Part shown: one piece after another, positions 32,120 to 39,630 of the stretch
Layout: each line of letters begins with the position of its first letter
Numbering within the stretch: position 1 is the stretch's first letter
Source of the DNA: Halopenitus malekzadehii
GTDB taxonomy: Archaea > Halobacteriota > Halobacteria > Halobacteriales > Haloferacaceae
Length of the DNA stretch: 64,000 nucleotides
Assembly: GCF_900108505.1 (NCBI RefSeq)
Contig: NZ_FNWU01000008.1
Span: forward strand, 31,787-95,786
Direction: 5' to 3'
Notes under the pieces: model-generated
What the model was told of the DNA's origin: nothing
What the model saw: only the letters and a program-made list of their open reading frames with translations
The model's database searches: none
Made by a program: the position numbers and the translations under genes

Positions 32120-33355
32120 TCAGTCGGTCGTCAACCGGAGCGTCGTCTCGGCGAACGTTCGCGCGCCGGTGACACAGTCCTCCCAGGACGTGAACTCCGC
32201 TTCATTGTGGGTGTTGCCGTCCGCGCTGGGTACGAACAGCATCGCGGTGTCGGTGATCTCGTTCAGGTATTTCGCGTCGTGGCCGGCCCCGGAGACCATC
32301 CGCTCGTAGGCGGCGTCGACCGACTCGGCGGCCGCGGCCGCGGCGTCCGCGACCGACGGGGCGAATTCGGTGTGTGGGATGCGCCAGATCTGCTCGAGGT
32401 CGTACTCCCCGCCGGCCCGATCGGCGGCGGTCGCGACCTCGAACTCAGCTTCGTCGATCGCGCGGTCGACGACGTCGTCGTCGTAGCTCCGGACGTCGAT
32501 CGTGAACTCCGCGCGGCTCGGAATGACGTTGATCGAATCGGGCTCGACGTCGATCCGACCGACGGTCGCGACGGCGTCCTCCGAGAGCCGGAGCGGAAGC
32601 GACTCGACCTCCCGAATCGCCTTCGCGGCGGCGGTCAGCGCGTCGGTCCGGGTGTGCATCGGGGTCGGGCCGGCGTGGTCCGCGTGACCGTGGATCGTGG
32701 CCTGGAGCCACGCCATCCCGTAGACGCCCTCGACGACGCCGACGCCGTTCCCGTGTTCCTCGAGGTAGGGGCCCTGCTCGATGTGCAACTCGAGGGCCGC
32801 GTGAAGCGGCCGCGGTTCACACGACGCATCGCCCTTATACCCGATGCGCTCGAGGGCGTCCTCGAGCCGGACGCCGTCGTCGTCGGTGAGGTCGTAGGCG
32901 TCCTGGAGCGGCGTGTTGCCGACGAAGACGCCGCTGCCGAGCATCGGGCTCTCGAAGCGGGACCCCTCCTCGTTCGTCCAGTTCACGATCTCGACGGGGC
33001 GGTCGGTCTCGATCCCGGCGTCCTCGAGCGCGCGCATCGTCTCCAGGGCGACGAGCACGCCGAGCTGGCCGTCGAACCGGCCGCCCTTGGGCTGGGAGTC
33101 GAGGTGCGACCCGATCAGCACGGGGTCGGCATCCGGATCGGCCCCCTCCCGGCGTCCGAAGACGTTGCCCATCTCGTCGACCGTCACGTCCAACCCGAGC
33201 GATTCGAGGTCCGAGACGAACAGGTCACGCACCTCGGCGTCCTCGTCCGTGAGTGTCAATCTGTGCAGACCGTCGTCGTCCGTGGCGCCGATCGCCGAGT
33301 ACTCCTCGAAGCTGCGGCGGAATCGATCCGGATCGATCGCCAGCGTGTGGTCCAT
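32120..33355 (-). CDS. N-carbamoyl-L-amino acid hydrolase / allantoate amidohydrolase family
   Basis: A 411-residue M20-type metallo-amidase (hydantoinase/carbamoylase family). The two-metal ligands are visible: LIGSHLDSQP (His), FDGQLGVL (Asp), WTNEEGSRF (Glu), LELHIEQGP (His) and DGNTHNEAEF (His). Members cleave N-carbamoyl amino acids, allantoate or ureidoglycolate to release ammonia and CO2. Among demethylating enzymes, N-carbamoylsarcosine (from N-methylhydantoin, i.e. creatinine breakdown) is one attractive but unproven substrate. The ATG at 33353-33355 is preferred. It is divergent from the ThDP enzyme gene. Confidence 0.88.
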   Translation of the reverse strand: MDHTLAIDPDRFRRSFEEYSAIGATDDDGLHRLTLTDEDAEVRDLFVSDLESLGLDVTVDEMGNVFGRREGADPDADPVLIGSHLDSQPKGGRFDGQLGVLVALETMRALEDAGIETDRPVEIVNWTNEEGSRFESPMLGSGVFVGNTPLQDAYDLTDDDGVRLEDALERIGYKGDASCEPRPLHAALELHIEQGPYLEEHGNGVGVVEGVYGMAWLQATIHGHADHAGPTPMHTRTDALTAAAKAIREVESLPLRLSEDAVATVGRIDVEPDSINVIPSRAEFTIDVRSYDDDVVDRAIDEAEFEVATAADRAGGEYDLEQIWRIPHTEFAPSVADAAAAAAESVDAAYERMVSGAGHDAKYLNEITDTAMLFVPSADGNTHNEAEFTSWEDCVTGARTFAETTLRLTTD

Positions 33356-33396
33356 ACCGACATCCCACACGGCTCGGGAATAGTTCTGTCGGTGCC

Positions 33397-33433
33397 CAAT
33401 ATATTGTCTCCAGATCGACTTCTAACAATATAT
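33397..33433. promoter_or_regulatory. Palindromic AT-rich site between divergent genes
   Basis: A perfect 10-bp palindrome, caatatattg (33397-33406), is followed 19 bases later by a near copy, caatatatcc (33426-33435). It sits in the 152-base gap between the N-carbamoylase and the ThDP enzyme gene, where an operator for both would be expected. A related word, caatatatta, occurs at about 29046 upstream of the MttB-like gene. Confidence 0.35.
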
Positions 33434-33469
33434 CCGTATTTCATCCAAACTCTTGGTTACGGAGCGATA

Positions 33470-33480
33470 ACTAATTAACG
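33470..33480 (+). promoter_or_regulatory. TATA element for the ThDP enzyme gene
   Basis: actaattaacg is centred about 33 bases before the ATG at 33508, giving a nearly leaderless transcript. Confidence 0.45.
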
Positions 33481-33507
33481 GCGCGGCCGCCTCGTACAGT
33501 CACTCGT

Positions 33508-35271
33508 ATGCCAAGATCAGGAGCCGACCTCTTCGTGGAGACGCTATCGGAGTACGGCGTCGAGTACCTCTTCGGGAACCCCGGAACGACCGAGGTTCCG
33601 GTCGTCGAGGCGGTCGACGACGCCGATCTCGACTATATCCTCGGCCTTCAGGAGGACATCGCGGTCGGAATGGCCTCGGGATACGCCTGCACGCTTCGGG
33701 ACCGGATCGGAGCGCCGATCGGCGAGGCCGTCCGATCGGGGGAAACGCCGCCGGTCGGGGTGGTCAACCTCCACATCGCGCCGGGGATGGCCCACGGCCT
33801 CGGCAACCTCTACGCGGCGAGCGTCTCGAACGCGCCGCTGGTCGTGACCGCCGGCTGTCACCGAACCGACGTCCAGCATCAGGAGCCGATCCTGCACGGC
33901 GACCTGCTCGAGATGACCCAGCAGTTCACGAAGTGGAGCGCCGAGGTGAAACGCGTCGGCGCGCTCCCGCAGATGCTCCGTCGGGCGTTCAAGGTTGCGA
34001 TGACGCCGCCGACGGGGCCGGTCTTCCTCGCGTTGCCGCTGGACGTGGTGACCGCCGAGACCGATGCCGCGGTTCGTCCCCTGGAGGCGCCCCCCTCGAT
34101 CGGCGCCGCCGACCCCGCGGCCGTCGACCGCGCGGCCGAGGTCATCGCCGACGCGGAAGAACCGGCACTCATCGTCGGCGACCAGATCGCCTGGTCGGGA
34201 GCGGACGCGGTCGCGGCGGCGGTCCGCTTCGCCGAGGCGGCCGGCGTCCGTGTCCACGGCGAGGTCCTCCAGTCGAGCGTCGACTTCCCGACCGACCACG
34301 ACCAGTGGATCGGGGTCTCGGGGGCAACCGTCGACGACGTCCGTGACGTGACCGACACCGACACGCTGGTTCGCGTCGGCTGTTCGACCAACACGCCGAC
34401 GCTCGGCTTCACCGATCCGGTCGTTCCCGCGGACACGACGGTCATCGACGTCGGGACCGACCCCTGGGAGCTCGGAAAGAACGAGCCGGCGGACGTGAGC
34501 GTCGTCGGCGATATCGAGACGACCCTTACGGACCTCACGGACGCAGTCGACTCGCGCATCTCGGCCGCCGAGCGTGACCGCCGCCTGGAGGCGGTCGCCG
34601 CGACGAAACGCGACCGCGCCGCCGCTGCGGACGACTCGACCGACTCCTCGGCCGAGTCGGGCACACCGGCCGATACGACCGGGACAACCGGGACGACCGG
34701 GACGCCGGCCGACGCCGACGGGCGGATCTCGAAGGCAGCGCTCGTGGAGACGATCGAGTCTGTTGCGCCCGATGCGTACCTCGTCGACGAGAGCGTGACG
34801 ACGCGTCGCGCCGTCTTCTCCGAATTCGATCTCGGTCCGGAGGGACTTCACGGCAACAAATCCGGGGGACTGGGATACGGGCTCCCGGCGTCCGTCGGGG
34901 CCGCGATCGCCGAGAACGACCGCGAGGATCCCCGGCCGGTGATCGGGATCATCGGCGACGGATCCTATCTCTATTATCCGAACACGATCTACTCCGCGGT
35001 CAGACACGACGTCGATCTCACCGTCGTCGTCTCCAACAACGCGAACTACCGGATCCTCAAGGACAACACGCTTCGCGTCCTCGGCGGCGAGGAGTCGGAG
35101 TACGGGTTCACCGCGATGGATTTCGACCCGCACGTCGACATCGCGACCAACGCTGAAAGCCACGGCGCGACCGGCCGCGACGTCGTCGGCCGCGAGGCCT
35201 TCACGACGGAGCTCGAGGACGCGATCGACGAGCGGGGGCCGACCGTGCTCGACGTCGCCGTTCGGGATTGA
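33508..35271 (+). CDS. Thiamine diphosphate-dependent enzyme, benzoylformate decarboxylase-like
   Basis: A 587-residue enzyme of the acetolactate synthase/benzoylformate decarboxylase fold. The N-terminal domain has the catalytic Glu (GLQEDIAVGMASGYA, Glu near residue 49), and LYAASVSNAPLVVTAGCHRT. The C-terminal ThDP motif is GDGSYLYYP at 483-491, ending in SNNANYRI. A Thr/Ser/Asp/Gly-rich linker (about residues 375-405, TGTTGTTGTPAD) separates domains. It is more like 2-oxo acid decarboxylases than biosynthetic acetolactate synthase, and no small subunit gene is near. The reaction is not determinable from sequence. The gene is divergent from the N-carbamoylase gene. Confidence 0.83.
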   Translation: MPRSGADLFVETLSEYGVEYLFGNPGTTEVPVVEAVDDADLDYILGLQEDIAVGMASGYACTLRDRIGAPIGEAVRSGETPPVGVVNLHIAPGMAHGLGNLYAASVSNAPLVVTAGCHRTDVQHQEPILHGDLLEMTQQFTKWSAEVKRVGALPQMLRRAFKVAMTPPTGPVFLALPLDVVTAETDAAVRPLEAPPSIGAADPAAVDRAAEVIADAEEPALIVGDQIAWSGADAVAAAVRFAEAAGVRVHGEVLQSSVDFPTDHDQWIGVSGATVDDVRDVTDTDTLVRVGCSTNTPTLGFTDPVVPADTTVIDVGTDPWELGKNEPADVSVVGDIETTLTDLTDAVDSRISAAERDRRLEAVAATKRDRAAAADDSTDSSAESGTPADTTGTTGTTGTPADADGRISKAALVETIESVAPDAYLVDESVTTRRAVFSEFDLGPEGLHGNKSGGLGYGLPASVGAAIAENDREDPRPVIGIIGDGSYLYYPNTIYSAVRHDVDLTVVVSNNANYRILKDNTLRVLGGEESEYGFTAMDFDPHVDIATNAESHGATGRDVVGREAFTTELEDAIDERGPTVLDVAVRD

Positions 35272-35475
35272 GACCGCGATCGACCGTCGACGTCGCCGGC
35301 TCGGCAACTCACGACCCGGCGCCGTCACCGATCTCCGGCGTTACCGATATCCGGCGTCAGGACCCGCCTCGGAGTGACTGTTCGGTCAGCATCTATCGTC
35401 TTCACTACGTGTTATTCAGCCGTCTGTACGGATTCTTGGATCCTTTCGGTTTCTCGAACCCTCACCTCCGACAGT

Positions 35476-35483
35476 CTTATTTG
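35476..35483 (+). promoter_or_regulatory. TATA element for the Pot-type transporter operon
   Basis: cttatttg would place the transcription start near 35505, giving a leader of about 50 bases that includes a Shine-Dalgarno site. Confidence 0.4.
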
Positions 35484-35547
35484 TGAGAGTTTAGATCGGT
35501 AGTCTATGGCACTCGAGATGGAATACCGAACGACGGCGCGATGTGAC

Positions 35548-35553
35548 GGAGGA
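35548..35553 (+). promoter_or_regulatory. Ribosome-binding site deciding the binding-protein start
   Basis: ggagga lies 4 bases before the ATG at 35558. It supports that start over an in-frame GTG at 35543. A clear Shine-Dalgarno site is unusual in this mostly leaderless window. Confidence 0.5.
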
Positions 35554-35557
35554 TCGT

Positions 35558-36679
35558 ATGCGTAAGTTCAGTCTCGACTCGGGCGTCTCCCGGCGCCGGT
35601 TCCTGCAGGGGGCTGCGGGAACGGGCCTCGCGGCGACGGCGGGTTGCCTCGGCGGTGGCGGCGGTGGCGGCGACGACCGCGTTCCGATGGACGTCACCGA
35701 GTGGCCGCCGGAGGACATCAGCTCGAGCCTGAATATGTGGAACTGGTACGACGACTGGGCCGAGTGGGCGATCGACGCCTTCGGCGATGAGTACGACGTC
35801 GAGGTGAGCAACAGCGGGTTCTCCTCGCCCGACCAGTGGTACTCACAGCTCGAGGCCGGCAATGAGGACATCGACAACATCGCGGCGACGACGAACTGGG
35901 TCGAGCGGTCGATCGAGAACGACTTCCTCCACGAGATTCCGGTCGACGTGATGCCAGCGTGGGACAACATCACCGACCGGATCAAGGAAGCCAGTTCCTA
36001 CCGACAGGACGGCAGCGTCTACGCGGTTCCCGAGGCGCTCGTGTTGTATCCGCTGACGTACAACGACGAGTACTTCGACTCGGCGCCGGACTCGTGGGGC
36101 GTCCTCTGGGACGACGAACACGAGGGCGAGCTGTGTATGTGGGACAACGCGACGGTTTCCTGTCAGATCGCCGCGCTCTACACCGGCCAGGACCCGATCC
36201 AGCCGGACGACTTCGACGAGATCGAGGAGGTCCTCATCCAGCAGAAGCCGCTGTTGCGGACCTACTGGGGCGACTACCAGCAGGGAATGAGCCTCTTCGT
36301 CAACGAGGACGTCGTCGCCGGGCCGCTCACGATGGGTCGGACCTACACCGCCCGCTTCAGCGAGGGTGCGCCGGTCCACTACACCGCGCCACAGGAGGGT
36401 GCGATGTACACGAGCGACCTGTTCGTGATCCCGAGGGGTGCGCCGAACCCGATCGCGAGCCTCCAGTTCACCAACTGGGCGAGCCAAACGGAGAACGCCG
36501 CACAGCTGTTCGAGACGATGGGCTACCAGCCCGCCGTCGACATCAGCGACGAGCTCTCCGAGGAGGATGCGGAGTTCACGAACTGGCCGGACGACTGGAA
36601 CCTCGTCTTCTCGGAGACGCTCTCGGACGAGGTCCGGTCCCGGTATGACGAGATCTGGACCGCGGTACAGGCCGCCTAG
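35558..36679 (+). CDS. potD: ABC importer substrate-binding lipoprotein, PotD-like
   Basis: A 373-residue extracellular lipoprotein. It has a twin-arginine signal (SRRRFLQG at 11-18) and a lipobox ending in Cys30 (AATAGC), so it is exported folded by Tat and anchored to the membrane. The mature part resembles spermidine/putrescine-type periplasmic binding proteins (LNMWNWYDDWAEWAIDAF; DGSVYAVPEALVLYPLTYN; PRGAPNPIASLQFTNW). The aromatic-rich sequence would suit a cationic amine or betaine ligand. It is the first gene of the four-gene operon with the ATPase and two permeases. Confidence 0.88.
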   Translation: MRKFSLDSGVSRRRFLQGAAGTGLAATAGCLGGGGGGGDDRVPMDVTEWPPEDISSSLNMWNWYDDWAEWAIDAFGDEYDVEVSNSGFSSPDQWYSQLEAGNEDIDNIAATTNWVERSIENDFLHEIPVDVMPAWDNITDRIKEASSYRQDGSVYAVPEALVLYPLTYNDEYFDSAPDSWGVLWDDEHEGELCMWDNATVSCQIAALYTGQDPIQPDDFDEIEEVLIQQKPLLRTYWGDYQQGMSLFVNEDVVAGPLTMGRTYTARFSEGAPVHYTAPQEGAMYTSDLFVIPRGAPNPIASLQFTNWASQTENAAQLFETMGYQPAVDISDELSEEDAEFTNWPDDWNLVFSETLSDEVRSRYDEIWTAVQAA

Positions 36680-36680
36680 G

Positions 36681-37832
36681 ATGTCGCTGCTACACGTCAG
36701 CGGGCTCACCAAGGAGTTCGGGGACCTCGTGGCAGTCGACGACGTCGACTTCGACGTCGAGGACGGCGAGTTCGTCTCGATCCTCGGGCCCAGCGGCTCG
36801 GGGAAATCGACCGTCCTTCGGATGGTTGCCGGCTTCGAGGAGCCCACCGCCGGGACGATCGCCCTCGAGGGCGAGGAGATCGTCGGCAAGCCCCCGTTCG
36901 AGCGCGACGTCAACATGGTCTTTCAGGACCTCGCGCTGTTCCCGCACCTGACGGTCGCCGAGAACATCGGCTACGGGCTCAAACAGCAGGGCGTCCCGAA
37001 GGCGGAGCGGCGCGAGCGGAGCGAGCGGATGCTCGAGATGGTCCGGCTGGAGGGGTACGGCGACCGAACCCCGGCGGAGCTGTCCGGCGGCGAACAGCAG
37101 CGCGTCGCGCTGGCGCGCGCGCTGGTGAACGAGCCCGCGCTCGTCCTGTTTGACGAGCCGCTCTCCTCGCTCGATCGGAAGCTTCGGCAGCACATGCAGA
37201 CCGAGCTCCAGCGGATCCAGACCGAGACGGACACAACGTTTCTGTACGTTACCCACGATCAGGAGGTCGCACTCGCCGTCTCCGACCGACTCATCGTGCT
37301 CAATGACGGGGGCACCCAGCAGATCGGGACCGTCGAGGATCTCTATGAGGACCCTGCAAGCAGGTTCGTCGCGGACTTCATCGGCGACGTCAACACCGTC
37401 ACGGGTCGGGTCACCGACCTCGACGACGACCGCGCCCTCATCGACGCCGGCACGGGCGAGATCCCCGTTCCGCGGACGGCGATCGCGGCCGACGTCGCCG
37501 CGGGCGACGACGTGGACGTCTGTGTGCGTCCCTATCAGGTTAGCCTGCGTGACGCAGCGACCACGGAAACGGACGCGACCGACGCCTTCGCCAGCACGGG
37601 AACCGTCCTGAGCCGGAGCTATCAGGGCAGCGACTCCCTGTACGACGTGGACACGGATGCGTGGGGCACCGTCTCGGCGGAGGTCCGTGAGGACGCCTTC
37701 CGGAACGGCGAGGACGTGACCGTCACGTGGGCGCCCGAGCACGTCCACGTCTACCGGCGTGACGACGAGGACCGGCCTGACGGCGGAGAGACGGAGGACC
37801 GGCCTGACGGCGGAGAGACGGAGGACGAGTGA
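36681..37832 (+). CDS. potA: ABC importer ATPase, PotA-like
   Basis: A 383-residue cytoplasmic ATPase. Walker A is GPSGSGKSTVL, Q-loop VFQDLALFP, signature LSGGEQQRVALARAL, Walker B LVLFDEPLSSLD, switch VTHDQE. A C-terminal TOBE-type domain (about 285-370) follows, as in PotA/UgpC importers. The ATG follows the potD-like stop by one base. The last residues hold a perfect 27-bp duplication (DRPDGGETE twice). Its TGA overlaps the next ATG. Confidence 0.93.
   Translation: MSLLHVSGLTKEFGDLVAVDDVDFDVEDGEFVSILGPSGSGKSTVLRMVAGFEEPTAGTIALEGEEIVGKPPFERDVNMVFQDLALFPHLTVAENIGYGLKQQGVPKAERRERSERMLEMVRLEGYGDRTPAELSGGEQQRVALARALVNEPALVLFDEPLSSLDRKLRQHMQTELQRIQTETDTTFLYVTHDQEVALAVSDRLIVLNDGGTQQIGTVEDLYEDPASRFVADFIGDVNTVTGRVTDLDDDRALIDAGTGEIPVPRTAIAADVAAGDDVDVCVRPYQVSLRDAATTETDATDAFASTGTVLSRSYQGSDSLYDVDTDAWGTVSAEVREDAFRNGEDVTVTWAPEHVHVYRRDDEDRPDGGETEDRPDGGETEDE
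37767..37820. repeat. 27-bp tandem duplication in the PotA-like C-terminus
   Basis: The unit gaggaccggcctgacggcgg plus agagacg occurs twice in tandem, at 37767-37793 and 37794-37820, adding nine residues in frame to the acidic tail. The copies are identical. Confidence 0.9.
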
Positions 37833-38749
37833 TGGCGGGGCGATCCGACGCCGGCTCCGCGATCGGCGACCGGATCGACGCGATCACGGCGTACTTCCGG
37901 TCGCGCCCGCGCCTGCGGACGCTCGTGGTGGCCGGGCCGCCGTACGCCGTCCTCGTGTTGTTCTTCGCGATCCCCCTGCTCGTGATGCTCGTCGTCTCCT
38001 TCCAGACGAGTGAGATCGGCGGGCCGTGGACGCTCAGCAACTACACGAACTTCCTCACCTCCGAGACCTATCTCACCGTCGTTTGGCAGACGCTCGTGAT
38101 CAGCCTGCAGGTGACGGCGATCATCGCGGTCGTGGGCTACGCGCTCGCGTACAGCATCGTCCGGTTCTCGCGGCGGACGACGCTGTTGCTGCTGTTGGTC
38201 ATCCTCCCGTTTTGGACCAGCTACATCATCCGGATGTACGCGTGGATCAACATCCTGCAAAGCGACGGCGTGCTCGACTCCACGCTGAACCTCTTCGGGC
38301 TCCCGGCGGTGGGACTGTTGTATAGCCAGCCGGCGGTGCTCATCGGGTTCACCTACGTCTGGCTGCCGCTGGCGATCCTGCCGTTCTACGCCTCGTTGAC
38401 CAATCTCGACCCGGACCTCATCGAGGCCTCGAAGGACCTCGGCGCGGGCCCGATCCGGACGTTCACGTCGGTGACGCTACCGATGACCAAAAACGGCGTG
38501 ATAACCGGCCTCATCCTCACGTTCATCCCGACGTTCGGTTCGTTCATCACGCCCAGACTGCTCGGCGGCACGAACAACATCATGATCGGAATGGTGATCG
38601 AGAACCAGTTCAAGAGCGCGTTCAACTGGCCCTTCGGCGCCGCGATCGGGATGGTGATCTCCGTCGTCGTCGTCGCCCTCCTGATCCTCGCAACGCGGTT
38701 CGGCGGCGGCCTCTTCGGCCAGCGGAGCCAGGGAGGTGCGGAGGCGTGA
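37832..38749 (+). CDS. potB: ABC importer permease, PotB-like
   Basis: A 305-residue six-span permease. The cytoplasmic EAA loop is EASKDLGAGPIRTFTSVTLP. It begins MAGRSDAGSAIGDRI; the ATG at 37832 overlaps the PotA-like stop (TGATG). Spans include AVLVLFFAIPLLVMLVVSFQ and LLLLLVILPFWTSYIIRMYA. It works with the following PotC-like permease as a heterodimer. Confidence 0.92.
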   Translation: MAGRSDAGSAIGDRIDAITAYFRSRPRLRTLVVAGPPYAVLVLFFAIPLLVMLVVSFQTSEIGGPWTLSNYTNFLTSETYLTVVWQTLVISLQVTAIIAVVGYALAYSIVRFSRRTTLLLLLVILPFWTSYIIRMYAWINILQSDGVLDSTLNLFGLPAVGLLYSQPAVLIGFTYVWLPLAILPFYASLTNLDPDLIEASKDLGAGPIRTFTSVTLPMTKNGVITGLILTFIPTFGSFITPRLLGGTNNIMIGMVIENQFKSAFNWPFGAAIGMVISVVVVALLILATRFGGGLFGQRSQGGAEA

Positions 38750-39579
38750 GCGCGCTTTCGAGCCTGTCCGCGGCCGTCGAACGGACGGTGCACACCCACG
38801 CCGCACGGATGGCCACGGCCGTGATCGCGCTCGTGATCGCGTTCCTGTGGATTCCGATCGCCGTGTTGGTGTTCATGTCCTTCGCGGCCGGCGGGGTGCT
38901 GTCGTTCCCGCCCGAGCAGCTCACGCTGGAGTGGTACCGCGTGTTCCTCACGAACGACGCCGCGATCGACGCGATCGTGACCACGATCACGATCTCCGTG
39001 CCGGCGACCATCATCACCGTCACGCTGTCGACGATGATCGCCTACGCGATCGACCGATACGTCTTCCCGGGGCGGGACTGGCTGCAGATGCTGGCGACGC
39101 TCCCGATCATCGTCCCGCTCGTCGTCACGGGCGTGGCGATGGTGCTGTTCTTCAACGGCACCCTCGGGCTGCCGGAGTACGTCTCCGTCGTCGTCGCCCA
39201 CGTCATCCGGACGATCCCCTTCGCGACGCTGGTCATCCTGCCGACGTTCCTCACCTTCGATCGACGACTCGAGGAGGCCTCGAAGGACCTCGGCGCCGAC
39301 GAGCTTCGGACGTTCTGGCAGGTGACGCTCCCGAACATCTTCCCCGGGATCGTCGCCGGCGGGCTGTTGGCGTTCACCCTCTCGTTCAACGAGTTCGTCT
39401 ACACGTACTTCGTGAAGGGGTCCGGCGACCCGACCCTGCCCGTCTACATCTGGAACCAGATCCGGTACAACGTCACCCCCGAGGTGAACGTGATCAGCGT
39501 CGTCTTCCTCGTCGTCGCGGTGACGATGGTGCTCGTCGCCGTCTCGTTGACCCGCGTCGACCTTCTCACGCGGCAGTGA
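38746..39579 (+). CDS. potC: ABC importer permease, PotC-like
   Basis: A 277-residue six-span permease with EAA loop EEASKDLGADELRTFWQVTL. Its GTG start overlaps the previous stop (GTGA), showing translational coupling. Spans include AVIALVIAFLWIPIAVLVFM and LPIIVPLVVTGVAMVLFF. This completes a polyamine/opine-type importer; the position after betaine-related genes suggests uptake of a methylated or cationic nitrogen compound. Confidence 0.92.
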   Translation: MSALSSLSAAVERTVHTHAARMATAVIALVIAFLWIPIAVLVFMSFAAGGVLSFPPEQLTLEWYRVFLTNDAAIDAIVTTITISVPATIITVTLSTMIAYAIDRYVFPGRDWLQMLATLPIIVPLVVTGVAMVLFFNGTLGLPEYVSVVVAHVIRTIPFATLVILPTFLTFDRRLEEASKDLGADELRTFWQVTLPNIFPGIVAGGLLAFTLSFNEFVYTYFVKGSGDPTLPVYIWNQIRYNVTPEVNVISVVFLVVAVTMVLVAVSLTRVDLLTRQ

Positions 39580-39596
39580 CGGCGGATCGAGGACCA

Positions 39597-39603
39597 ACTA
39601 TTT
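39597..39603 (+). promoter_or_regulatory. TATA element for the pilin-like gene
   Basis: actattt is centred about 30 bases before the ATG at 39631. It fits a leaderless start and excludes the in-frame TTG at 39619. Confidence 0.45.
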
Positions 39604-39630
39604 GCCCGTCGGGACCCCTTGGAGAGTGTA

